Source of the DNA: Seleniibacterium sp963677135
Lineage (GTDB): Bacteria > Desulfobacterota > Desulfuromonadia > Desulfuromonadales > Geopsychrobacteraceae
Assembly: GCA_963677135.2 (NCBI GenBank)
Contig: CAXXLS010000014.1
Location: 124,001-188,000, forward strand
Direction: 5' to 3'
Length of the DNA: 64,000 nt
Positions 25,833 through 34,293 of the stretch are shown one piece after another. The notes under the pieces were generated by a model. The model made no database searches, was not told where the DNA came from, and saw only the letters and a program-made list of their open reading frames with translations. How positions within the stretch are numbered: position 1 is the stretch's first letter; every line of letters starts with the position of its first letter. Both the position numbers and the translations under genes were made by a program.

Positions 25833-27200
25833 ATGTCACAAGAGCATTACGATCTGTTTGTCATTGGAGCCGGGTCAGGCGGTGTCAGGGCGGCTCGCAT
25901 GGCCGCCGCCCTGGGCGTCCGGGTGGCCGTAGCAGAACAGTCCAGGGCGGGCGGAACCTGCGTCAACCTTGGCTGCGTCCCTAAAAAGCTCTATGTTCAT
26001 GCCGCCGAATATGGCACCGGATTCGCCCAGGCCGCCGGATTCGGCTGGCAGGCTGCCCCACCGTCTTTCGACTGGCCGACCCTGCGCGACGCCAAATCGG
26101 CCCTGATCGCCAGGTCCAACCAGGCCATGGAAGGCATGCTGTCCAAAGCCGGAGCTGAATACATCAGCGGACGCGCCCGGGTCATCGGTCCTCATACCGT
26201 CGAGGTCAACGGTCGGCATTACCGGGCCGAGCGGATTCTGATTGCCACCGGGGGTCGCCCCCAATTGCCTGACATCCCCGGAGGCGAGCACCTGCTGAGT
26301 TCAGACCAGATTTTCGACCTTGAGACGCTGCCCGAGCGCATGCTGATCATTGGTGGCGGCTATATCGCCAGTGAATTTGCAGGAATATTCCAGGGGCTTG
26401 GCGTCAAGGTCAGCCAGATCTACCGCCGAGACCTTTTCCTGCGCGGCTTTGACACCGAGATCAGGGAATATGTTGCCGAGCACATGAGACGCAAGGGGAT
26501 TGATCTGCGCTTCAACTGCAATGCCGAAAAGGTCGTGGCGCAGCCCGAGGGCGGCTACCTGGTCACCCTGAATGATGGCTCCACCATGGAAACCGACCTG
26601 ATCCTCGCCGCCACCGGGCGCCGCCCTAACAGCGGCGCACTGGGTCTGGAGGATGTCGGGGTGGTGATCGAAAAAAACGGGGCGATCGCTGTTGATGAGC
26701 ATTACCAGACCGCAATCCCTTCCATTTACGCATTAGGGGATGTGATAGACAGAGTTCAGCTGACTCCCGTTGCCCTTGCTGAAGCCATGCACCTGGTCAA
26801 GCACCTGTACCAGGGCGGCGCCGAACCGCTCTCTTACGACCTCATTCCCACCGCGGTATTCTGTCAACCCACGATCGGCTGCGTGGGCCTGACCGAGGAG
26901 GAAGCGGCCGCGCGATTCCCGAGAATCGATATCTACACGACGGAATTCCGCTCCCTGAAACATGCCTTGAGCAACAGCGGTGATCGGATCCTTATGAAAC
27001 TGATTGTCGATCCCGCCTCGGACCTGGTGGTCGGCGCCCATATGGCCGGCGAGGCCGCCGGAGAAATTATCCAGGGCATCGCTGTCGCCCTGAAAGCCGG
27101 TGCGACCAAGTCCGTATTCGACCAGACCATCGGCATTCACCCGACCAGCGCGGAAGAATTTGTCACCATGCGGAGCCTGACCCGTAGCCGCGAACAGTAA
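25833..27200 (+). CDS. gor: glutathione-disulfide reductase family flavoprotein
   Basis: A 455-residue pyridine nucleotide-disulfide oxidoreductase. The FAD site GAGSGGVRAARMAA is at residues 12-25, the redox-active pair C43/C48 is in GGTCVNLGCVPKK, a second nucleotide site is GGGYIASEFAG, and the C-terminal catalytic His-Glu region reads GIHPTSAEEFVTM. These features fit glutathione reductase better than dihydrolipoamide or mercuric reductase; the actual thiol substrate is not certain. The frame is open upstream to 25602, inside the previous gene, but ATG 25833 follows AAGGGGGA. Confidence 0.85.
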   Translation: MSQEHYDLFVIGAGSGGVRAARMAAALGVRVAVAEQSRAGGTCVNLGCVPKKLYVHAAEYGTGFAQAAGFGWQAAPPSFDWPTLRDAKSALIARSNQAMEGMLSKAGAEYISGRARVIGPHTVEVNGRHYRAERILIATGGRPQLPDIPGGEHLLSSDQIFDLETLPERMLIIGGGYIASEFAGIFQGLGVKVSQIYRRDLFLRGFDTEIREYVAEHMRRKGIDLRFNCNAEKVVAQPEGGYLVTLNDGSTMETDLILAATGRRPNSGALGLEDVGVVIEKNGAIAVDEHYQTAIPSIYALGDVIDRVQLTPVALAEAMHLVKHLYQGGAEPLSYDLIPTAVFCQPTIGCVGLTEEEAAARFPRIDIYTTEFRSLKHALSNSGDRILMKLIVDPASDLVVGAHMAGEAAGEIIQGIAVALKAGATKSVFDQTIGIHPTSAEEFVTMRSLTRSREQ

Positions 27201-27209
27201 CCCCCTAAG

Positions 27210-27244
27210 AAAGAGACTGCGGCAACAGTGTCCGCAGTCTCTTT
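27210..27244. terminator. hairpin terminator after gor, possibly bidirectional
   Basis: A perfect 13 bp stem (27210-27222 with 27232-27244) around a nine-base loop, ten bases after the gor stop. The downstream T-stretch is short (CTCTTTCC), so strength is uncertain. The same hairpin could also stop transcription from the minus-strand glycosylase gene 130 bases away. Confidence 0.6.
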
Positions 27245-27376
27245 CCGGGCGGATCAGAATGACAGTGCTTTTCAATTGACTACAAACGGCCGGACACCCT
27301 GCAGAAAAAGGCAACAAAGAGCGGCCCAGGCATTCCCGTAACACTGAACCTGACAGGTCTTCTTTGGGCTCGAGAT

Positions 27377-27895
27377 TCAGACGCCCGGCAGCAGCTCATG
27401 CCACAGCCGTTCCTTTTCGGCAAAGGGCATTCTGGCGTTGGCCGGACTGGTTGAGGGCAGGCGACGGAAGGTCAGGTTCAGGGCGTGCTGACCGAGCTGC
27501 GGGCGGACATATCGGGTAAAGGCTTGCTCAGCTTTACCGCCGTTGAAGAAGACGCGGCTGATCCCTGGATAGCTGGCAAAAAAAGTCACAAAATCATTCG
27601 CCACGATGGAGTCCTCGACGATAGCGGTATCGAGACTCCCCTCCCGACGGCAATATCGCATCACATCCCAAACGGCGATGCCTTCCGTCAGGAGCCTCTG
27701 ACACCGCTCCGTATAGGGCAGACTGACCGAAAAAGCGAACAGACTGGCCATGATTTTCCAGAAAGCGTTTTGAGGGTGGGCATAATACTCGCCAGCCGCC
27801 AGGGATGCCTGGCCCGGCATGCTGCCGAGAATGAGGGTGGCTGCAAAGCTCCCGACCAGGGGCGAAAAACTTTCCAGCCGCGGCGTTGTCTGCAC
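27377..27895 (-). CDS. DNA-deoxyinosine glycosylase (uracil-DNA glycosylase superfamily, family 6)
   Basis: A 172-residue base-excision repair enzyme of the hypoxanthine-DNA glycosylase group, which removes deaminated adenine. The motif-1 region reads LILGSMPGQASL, followed by YYAHPQNAFWKIM, characteristic of this family; the C-terminal motif region is LPSTSPANARM. It lies one base after the AsmA-like gene on the same strand and is probably translated from the same message. Confidence 0.85.
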   Translation of the reverse strand: MQTTPRLESFSPLVGSFAATLILGSMPGQASLAAGEYYAHPQNAFWKIMASLFAFSVSLPYTERCQRLLTEGIAVWDVMRYCRREGSLDTAIVEDSIVANDFVTFFASYPGISRVFFNGGKAEQAFTRYVRPQLGQHALNLTFRRLPSTSPANARMPFAEKERLWHELLPGV

Positions 27896-27896
27896 C

Positions 27897-30248
27897 TTAG
27901 CGTCCGAAGAGCCGGTTCAGGGTGTTGTCAAGGAGGTCCCTGACCCCTTCCTGGGCGGCGTCATCCGAGCGCAACCCCTCGGAGATCTTATCTGCAACCT
28001 TATCTTTTGCCCTTTTCAGCAGCATCCCCTCGATGGCAGAGGTATCGGGCTGAACCCGGGGCCTTTCGAGACGACCCCGGACCACCAGAGGGATCCTTCC
28101 CCACCCCTGTTCATCAGTCAAGGATGCCATCACATCGGAGACCGTTCCGGAGCGCCGGAGCACCTTGGGAGCGACCCGGGAATCGACTTTCAGGTTGAGA
28201 TCGCCCTTAAGATCAATGGTTCCCTGGGATGTCATCCTGACTTTTGATCCGGTCAGACTGCTGCCCTGACTGATCACCCCGTTGACCAGCTGGTAGCGCC
28301 CTGTTAATGACTGGAAGGTCAGGCCCCGAAGCTCTTCCCCGCCAAGAAAAACGGCGACGGCATCGGCGACCGGAAAACCTCTCAGAGAGCCGTCGACAAC
28401 CTCGGCCGTCCCCTGCGCCGTCAGAGCTCTGAGCAACGTTGGTTTGCGGGTCCCGTAGCCGCCGAAAGTGCTATCGAGAGCAAGGATTCCCGAAACATTC
28501 TGCTGGCCTTCGGGATACAGACCCTGATAAAGAGCACCAAGCCCCATGTCTCTGACCTGGACAGCTCCCGTATAGGAGAGCCCTCGAACGCCGAGATCGA
28601 GGCTGCTGTTACCTCGAATCCGGCCGTTACCGACAGCAGCACGGATATTCTCCAGACGCAGGCGATTATCCCGCAGCCGCGCATCTGCCGTGACGTTTTC
28701 CAGTGCCAGGTCCCGGTAGAGAACCTTACCGATGGAAACCGTACCCGTCAGGTCCACGGGCAGGTCAAAGGGACCGATCTCCGTTTCCCGGGAGAGACCA
28801 TCCCCTCCCTCATGACCACCGATGCCATCCCCTCCTCCGGTCAGCTCATTACCATCCAGAGTATCCGCCGCAAGGGAGAAGCCCCCCTGGTAGAACGCCT
28901 TCCCTTGGCGCTTGACGGCAAGGGTGAGCAGAGCGCTCTGATTGCCGTAGGTCAGTCCAAGATCGGTGGTTTTCAGCGCCCCATCGCGGTAGGCGATCTC
29001 CCCATTCAGGCCAAGGCGCAGCTGCTCCGTGCTGACCTGGACATCGTTGAGGCTCAGACGCGCCGACTGAAACAGCTCCGCCAGCTGTCCGGGGGGACCC
29101 TGCAAAGCGATGCGACCGTCAACCTGGCCGGCGAAACTGTACTTCTGATAGTCGCGGATCAGGTTTTTGGGCAGGCTGGCCATCATTCGGCGCAGGTCGA
29201 GTTCCTGCAGCCAGAGATTCAGATTGAGATAGGGACTGTCCGCGGACAGGTTGAGATCTCCATCGATGGACAGCCCGATATCGTTAAGTTTCACCAGCAG
29301 GGTCGAGACTTCGAGCAACCGCTCTGCAGAACTGAAACCTACGGAATAATCGGCCGCCAGGGTCGTGTTTTTAAAGGGAGCGTCGGCAAGTCGATCGAGG
29401 GTCAGGTCAAGGCCGTCAAGGGAGACCTTTCCTTTCGAGGAATAATGGCCGGGAGTGAAATCGACTTCTAGGTTCAGTGAGAGTTTTCCGGCGCCAAGCT
29501 TGCCGGGCAGTTCTTTGCGATAATAAGGAGCCAGGGGGACCAGGTCCAGGGGAGTCAGATGCAGGACGAGATCCCCGCTGTGACGGGACAAGTCGTAATG
29601 ACCTGAGACATCGAGCTGGGCCTCGTTAAAACGGACTGACGCATCGATGGGAAACGACGAATCCAGGGTCAGGTCGCGAATCTGCAGGTTCAGGCGGTCC
29701 AACCGGTAACGATAGGGAGCTTTCGGATTCTGGTAGGCATCAGTGTACTGAACAACTCCCCCGATGATACTGACCTCTTTGACCAGCAGTCTGAAAATAT
29801 CCTGGGAGAGAGAGGTCACTTTTTCGCGCACCGGACCGGATGGCTCCGCCCTCCCTGCTCCGGGCAACAGATCACTGAAATTGAAGGACCCGTCGGCAAA
29901 ACGGTTGATGGAAATAACAGGCGCGTCGAGAACCACGTCGTTCACGACAAAGTGCCCGGTCAGCAGGGGCAGGAACTGGTAATGGAGCCGGACCTGCCTG
30001 ACCGAGATGAAATCATCCTCGTCCCTGTGGAGCTGTTTGATGGAGAGATTGTCGACCGTGATACCGGAAAACAGGCCAAGCTGTACGCGTCCGACATCCA
30101 CGTTGCGCCCGACGGTCGATTCGACCAGGGGGAGCAGTGTCTCGCGCACCTTTTCGGGAGTCAACTGACTTTGCAGATAAACCACCAGCCCGATCGCAAG
30201 GGCTACCAGGAAAACGAAAAAAAGACCGATTTTAGCTGGTAAAGACAT
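27897..30248 (-). CDS. AsmA family protein
   Basis: A 783-residue envelope protein of the AsmA / AsmA-like group, thought to span the periplasm and assist lipid or outer membrane transport. It has one N-terminal membrane segment (IGLFFVFLVALAIGLVVYL) after a short cytoplasmic start, a large beta-rich periplasmic body (GRNVDVGRVQLGLFSGITVDNLSI), and the C-terminal AsmA-type region GSLRGFPVADAVAVFLG with SLTGRYQLVNGVI and GTIDLKGDLNLKVDSRV. The frame runs open to 30308, but ATG 30248 has GGGAGAA upstream. It shares an operon with the glycosylase downstream. Confidence 0.87.
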   Translation of the reverse strand: MSLPAKIGLFFVFLVALAIGLVVYLQSQLTPEKVRETLLPLVESTVGRNVDVGRVQLGLFSGITVDNLSIKQLHRDEDDFISVRQVRLHYQFLPLLTGHFVVNDVVLDAPVISINRFADGSFNFSDLLPGAGRAEPSGPVREKVTSLSQDIFRLLVKEVSIIGGVVQYTDAYQNPKAPYRYRLDRLNLQIRDLTLDSSFPIDASVRFNEAQLDVSGHYDLSRHSGDLVLHLTPLDLVPLAPYYRKELPGKLGAGKLSLNLEVDFTPGHYSSKGKVSLDGLDLTLDRLADAPFKNTTLAADYSVGFSSAERLLEVSTLLVKLNDIGLSIDGDLNLSADSPYLNLNLWLQELDLRRMMASLPKNLIRDYQKYSFAGQVDGRIALQGPPGQLAELFQSARLSLNDVQVSTEQLRLGLNGEIAYRDGALKTTDLGLTYGNQSALLTLAVKRQGKAFYQGGFSLAADTLDGNELTGGGDGIGGHEGGDGLSRETEIGPFDLPVDLTGTVSIGKVLYRDLALENVTADARLRDNRLRLENIRAAVGNGRIRGNSSLDLGVRGLSYTGAVQVRDMGLGALYQGLYPEGQQNVSGILALDSTFGGYGTRKPTLLRALTAQGTAEVVDGSLRGFPVADAVAVFLGGEELRGLTFQSLTGRYQLVNGVISQGSSLTGSKVRMTSQGTIDLKGDLNLKVDSRVAPKVLRRSGTVSDVMASLTDEQGWGRIPLVVRGRLERPRVQPDTSAIEGMLLKRAKDKVADKISEGLRSDDAAQEGVRDLLDNTLNRLFGR

Positions 30249-30393
30249 GAGTTCTCCCGCAAAAAGCCGTTCATCACATTCAGTCATCCGCATACCGGCC
30301 GGGGGCACGAAACGCTCCGGCCCGTTTCTACAAAGTACTATATTTATTGCCCTTTAAAAAGAGAGGCCGATATTTTTTTTAATATTAAAATAA

Positions 30394-30422
30394 TTTACTT
30401 TTTCTGCAGAAAATCCTATTAT
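30394..30422 (+). promoter_or_regulatory. sigma70-type promoter for the retropepsin-like gene
   Basis: TTTACT (30394-30399), 17 bases, TATTAT (30417-30422), with a very A/T-rich stretch just upstream (30370-30393) that could act as an UP element. The predicted start of transcription is near 30429, about 34 bases before the gene. Confidence 0.55.
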
Positions 30423-30462
30423 TCGAATCAAATTAAATTCCGCAAATCCCAGGAGAGTCCCC

Positions 30463-30936
30463 ATGAAAAAATCCGCAAACTCGCTCCCCCTCGATATCGG
30501 CTGGTGCGAGTGGGTGTCGTTTCCGGCTTTGAAAATCCCGGCAATCGAAGCCCAGGTCGTTATGGATTCGAAACAGTCGATACTGAATATTTTTGATTTT
30601 TCCACCTTTAAAGAGGGAGAGGATCTGATCATCAGCTTCGGGATCCATCCGATTCAGAACAATACCGATGTCGAAATCTACTCAGTCATCCCGGTCAAGA
30701 CCCGGCGCCTGGTCTCTTTTGAAGACGGCAGCAGGGAATGGTGCTACGTCATCGAAACCGAAATGCGTATCGGGTCATTGAAGAAAAACATAGAACTGAC
30801 TCTGGTCCAGCGTGAGGAATCAACCTTTCGACTCCACCTGGCTCCCCATATGATCAAAAGCCTGGTGCGCGTCAACCCGCAAAAAAGCTACATGACCGGC
30901 CAGATTCTGAAAAATTTCACCCCTTCGCCGGCCTGA
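30463..30936 (+). CDS. degenerate retropepsin-like protein (RimB / PF05618 family fold, catalytic motif lost)
   Basis: A 157-residue protein. It follows the layout of the small retropepsin-like 'ATP-dependent zinc protease' family (PF05618, including RimB): GWCEWVSFPALKIPAIEAQV at the start, FGIHPIQNN in the middle, YVIETEMRIGSLKKNIELTL, then FRLHL and a final VNPQKSYMTG. In active members the strand after the first motif reads VDTGARTSALHA. Here the aligned segment is VVMDSKQSILNI, so the catalytic Asp-Thr-Gly is gone, and the late LLGR-type motif is LAPH. I infer a non-catalytic relative, perhaps a binding protein. The ribosome site is AGGAGAG. It has its own promoter and stands alone. Confidence 0.65.
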   Translation: MKKSANSLPLDIGWCEWVSFPALKIPAIEAQVVMDSKQSILNIFDFSTFKEGEDLIISFGIHPIQNNTDVEIYSVIPVKTRRLVSFEDGSREWCYVIETEMRIGSLKKNIELTLVQREESTFRLHLAPHMIKSLVRVNPQKSYMTGQILKNFTPSPA

Positions 30937-30960
30937 TCGGACCAGCCTCCCCCTATTGAC

Positions 30961-33900
30961 CTATTCGGGCAGCTCGTACCAGCCGTCAAACAACGGAAAA
31001 TAAAGAGCTGCCCGAACCGGAAGCCCCTCCCCAAGAGCCTTGAACAGGCTGATATAGATCCGTAGCTGTTCACCGTAACGGGCCCCTTCGCGTTTCAGAA
31101 AAGCGGACAGGGATTCAGTCTTGCCCGGAGCACTGGTTTTGTAATCGACGATCCAGCGCTGTCCGTCGGCGACGAACGTCCGATCGATGACGGCGTGGAT
31201 CAGTGTCCCCTCCACCACCCCGGTCAGGGGATATTCGCAGGCACCGTCCTGATGGTTGGCCAGGATCCATTGGCCGCGCGGACTGTTCAGAACTCTGGCG
31301 ACGGCCCGACCGACCCGATCGACGCCATCCGCAACATCAGCCTCGGCAACACCGAGCTGGCGCAGTTCCTGGGTCAGGCGTTGTTGCCTGGCATCCGGGC
31401 TCTGCCGATGCCAGTATTCCGGTCCGTGACGACTGATCATCTCCAGCTGCTGGTGGACCAGGGTTCCGACATGCCGGTAAACCGGATTCTCCCAGCCGCT
31501 GAACACTCGGCTCGCTTCGTCATGCCCCTGCGAAGCGGTTCCCTGGTCAGTCATGAGAGGCAGGTTGACGGGCTGCACATCGGGCAGCCGCCAGCCGCCG
31601 GGCAGTCGTTGCAAACCGGGCACCGGCCGCTCCGGTTCCGCAGGCCCGGAGGGAGCAGCCTGTCCAGAAAAACGGGAGTTCACGGCCGGCCAGAGTTTTT
31701 CAAGCAATGACCCGGGTTTTGGCACCGATTCCCCCCTGCTGTTCTCCTGGACGTGTCCAAGCAGATGCAGTTTCCGGATCGCCCTGGTCGTGGCGACATA
31801 CAGCAGCCGCGCCGCTTCGAGGTCGGCTTTCTGCTTTTCAAGATCGGCTATCGTCTGATAGAGGGGATCCTTGACTTGGGAACCCCGCGCCGGGAGTGGA
31901 GCAATCAACAGCCCGTGACGGGGATGTTCAAACCAGCGCAGCAGCGGTTGGTTACTGCGCCCCGTCGTTCTGCCGAGCCCCGGGATAATGACGGTGTCGA
32001 ATTCCAGCCCCTTGGCTTTGTGAATGGTCATGATCTCCAGTCGGCAGTCGGTCGCCTCGGGATTGGAAAAAATTTTTTCCAGCCCCCGGTCGATCAGGTT
32101 CAGGTCGGCCATTGTCCCCCCCCGGTCGAGCCGTTCAAGCAATCCGAAAACCAGCCGGGCATCGGCGTGCCCCTCCGGGCCATAACAGGCGGGGCCCCCC
32201 AGGCCGAGCCAACAGGCTTCGACCAGTTCCCTCAAAGGGTAACGTCCGCACCGGGACAGGGCCTGGGACAGGACAGGCCAGACCCTGGTGACCCGCTCGC
32301 GACCATCGTCACTCAGGCCGTTTACCAGTCCCTCATTCTCCAGCAGCGACGGAAGGGTCGCCCGCTTATCGCCTCCGGCAAGGGCGTGAAGATCGTCCAG
32401 GGTCAAGCCGCACCAAGGAGCTCTCAACACTGCCAGCCAGGACAGGCGGTCTCCACGATGCAGGAGGGCCTTGGTCAGATGCACCAGATCAAGAGCGGCC
32501 GGCCTGGCGCCGAGGAGATCGATATCCCTGGCCCGGTAGGGAATCCGCTCTTCGTGAAGTAACGGCAAAATGGCATGCAGATGATTGCGACCCCGGACCA
32601 GAATAGCAATGGTCTGCTCCGGATGCTTCGCCTGCGCCTGGCGAACCAGATCGACAACCTGCTCCGCCTCCCGCTGGTCGTCCCGCTCATAAAAAGGATG
32701 AACGGTGCAGGCCGTTCCGGCCATGGGCGGTTTGACGGCGATGGCATCCGCCAGGGGAACAGCCCCGAGGGTTTCGTCGGTCCGCTCCGGGAAAATCGAG
32801 GAGAAGCTGGCGTTGACCCAGTCGACAATCCCCTGCTGCGAGCGAAAGTTGCAGCTCAGCTGCAGCGGTTGCAGGGGCAGCTGAAGTTCCCCGAAGGCAC
32901 CCCTGAAGCTGTGCAGGAAAAGGCCGACCTCGGCTTCTCTGAACAGATAGATGGATTGCATCGGATCGCCGACCAGAAACAGGGTGCGCCCGTCCCCCGG
33001 AGTCCAGCCGGAGGTCAGGGTTTCCAGCAGCCGGTACTGCAGTCGCGAGGTATCCTGGAACTCGTCAATGAGAATATGCTGCAGATCCTGGTCGATTTTC
33101 AGAAGCAGGTCGCTGGGGTCGCTGGCCGCTCCGAGGGCCTCATGAGCCTTCAAGGCGATTTCGGCGAAATCAGCCTCCCCTTCGTTGCGGAACACTATCC
33201 ACAGTTCATAGATCAGCAGCGGCAGCAGCTCGATCAGGGCTTCCAGCAGTTGCCACTGCTCCTCGCTGTACCCGTGGCCGGGCAACTTGCGGACCTGGTC
33301 CAGATAACGAAGAAAAACAGGCGCCGAAGCCAGGAGCTCCAGCAGACCCTGCATCCGTTCCTTCTCTTCCTTGCCGTCCTTGCCGGGGGGGAACCCTTCA
33401 TTCTTGGTCAGTTTTTTACGCAGTTCACCGCGGCCGGTCAGCAGCCAGTTCCCCAGAACCGCCCAGGCCGGCAACTGATCGTAGGTGGTCCCCGGCAGCC
33501 CCCCCCACTGACGGCACTGACTCAGGGGGGTGTCGCTCAGGTTGGCGGCGGCAAAATGCAGACAGCCCAGCAGTTCTGCTTCGAGCTCCTCGGGGAATGC
33601 CAGCTTGAGTCTTTTCAGCTGATCCTCGAAAAGCCCTTCCAGGGACTGCTGGAGTTGCTGATGGGTCCTCTGGTGGTCGGGATGCAAATAGCGCAGCCAC
33701 TGGTCCCGGCGCCGCAACATGTCGATCAGCATGTCCTGCACCACCGCAAGCTGATTGTCCAGGTGCCTCAACAGCAGTTCAAGCTGGACGCTGCCCGGAC
33801 CCTGATTGTCAAGAGACAGGCAGAGCCGCTCGACAGCTTTCAGATAAAGGACATCGGGCTCGTCGGTCATTTCGGGAAGACTGCCGAAACGTGACAACCA

Positions 33901-34293
33901 TGGCATTTTCCTGACCAGCGCCGCATTGAAGCTGTCGATGGTCTGAATGGCGAGTTGGGCGGGATTTTTGAGGATATCCTCCCCCTGCCGATCCAGGGCC
34001 TGGCGAGCCAGCTGCCACGTCAGTTTATGATGGGGGGCCTCAGGCTCGGGAGTGTGCCGGGCGGCGCGCAGGGCCTGCAACAGCCGCTGACGCATTTCGG
34101 CGGCCGCCTTGTTGGTGAAGGTGATCGCCAGAATCTGCTGAGGCCGCTGCACCTGCCCGAGCAGGGCCAGCATCCTCTGAATCAGCAGTTCGGTTTTCCC
34201 GGATCCGGCCGGGGCCTGGACAATGCAGGACCGGGTTACGTCTATGGCAGCAGCACGCTCTTTGGCATCAGCAATCATCGTCGGCTCCGACAA
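30961..34293 (-). CDS. addA: UvrD-type helicase with C-terminal RecB-like nuclease (AddA-like)
   Basis: An 1110-residue superfamily 1 helicase-nuclease for double-strand-break end processing. The Walker A motif QAPAGSGKTEL (K33) is followed by ITFTNKAAAEMRQR, the DEFQDTSRLQ helicase motif, GDPMQSIYLFREAE, and late motifs TIHKAKGLEFDTVIIPG and LLYVATTRA. The C-terminal nuclease shows RWIVDYKTSAPG near residue 1065. It overlaps the addB end by 26 bases. It is AddA-like rather than RecB because its partner is AddB-like and no RecC or RecD gene is present. Confidence 0.88.
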   Translation of the reverse strand: MSEPTMIADAKERAAAIDVTRSCIVQAPAGSGKTELLIQRMLALLGQVQRPQQILAITFTNKAAAEMRQRLLQALRAARHTPEPEAPHHKLTWQLARQALDRQGEDILKNPAQLAIQTIDSFNAALVRKMPWLSRFGSLPEMTDEPDVLYLKAVERLCLSLDNQGPGSVQLELLLRHLDNQLAVVQDMLIDMLRRRDQWLRYLHPDHQRTHQQLQQSLEGLFEDQLKRLKLAFPEELEAELLGCLHFAAANLSDTPLSQCRQWGGLPGTTYDQLPAWAVLGNWLLTGRGELRKKLTKNEGFPPGKDGKEEKERMQGLLELLASAPVFLRYLDQVRKLPGHGYSEEQWQLLEALIELLPLLIYELWIVFRNEGEADFAEIALKAHEALGAASDPSDLLLKIDQDLQHILIDEFQDTSRLQYRLLETLTSGWTPGDGRTLFLVGDPMQSIYLFREAEVGLFLHSFRGAFGELQLPLQPLQLSCNFRSQQGIVDWVNASFSSIFPERTDETLGAVPLADAIAVKPPMAGTACTVHPFYERDDQREAEQVVDLVRQAQAKHPEQTIAILVRGRNHLHAILPLLHEERIPYRARDIDLLGARPAALDLVHLTKALLHRGDRLSWLAVLRAPWCGLTLDDLHALAGGDKRATLPSLLENEGLVNGLSDDGRERVTRVWPVLSQALSRCGRYPLRELVEACWLGLGGPACYGPEGHADARLVFGLLERLDRGGTMADLNLIDRGLEKIFSNPEATDCRLEIMTIHKAKGLEFDTVIIPGLGRTTGRSNQPLLRWFEHPRHGLLIAPLPARGSQVKDPLYQTIADLEKQKADLEAARLLYVATTRAIRKLHLLGHVQENSRGESVPKPGSLLEKLWPAVNSRFSGQAAPSGPAEPERPVPGLQRLPGGWRLPDVQPVNLPLMTDQGTASQGHDEASRVFSGWENPVYRHVGTLVHQQLEMISRHGPEYWHRQSPDARQQRLTQELRQLGVAEADVADGVDRVGRAVARVLNSPRGQWILANHQDGACEYPLTGVVEGTLIHAVIDRTFVADGQRWIVDYKTSAPGKTESLSAFLKREGARYGEQLRIYISLFKALGEGLPVRAALYFPLFDGWYELPE

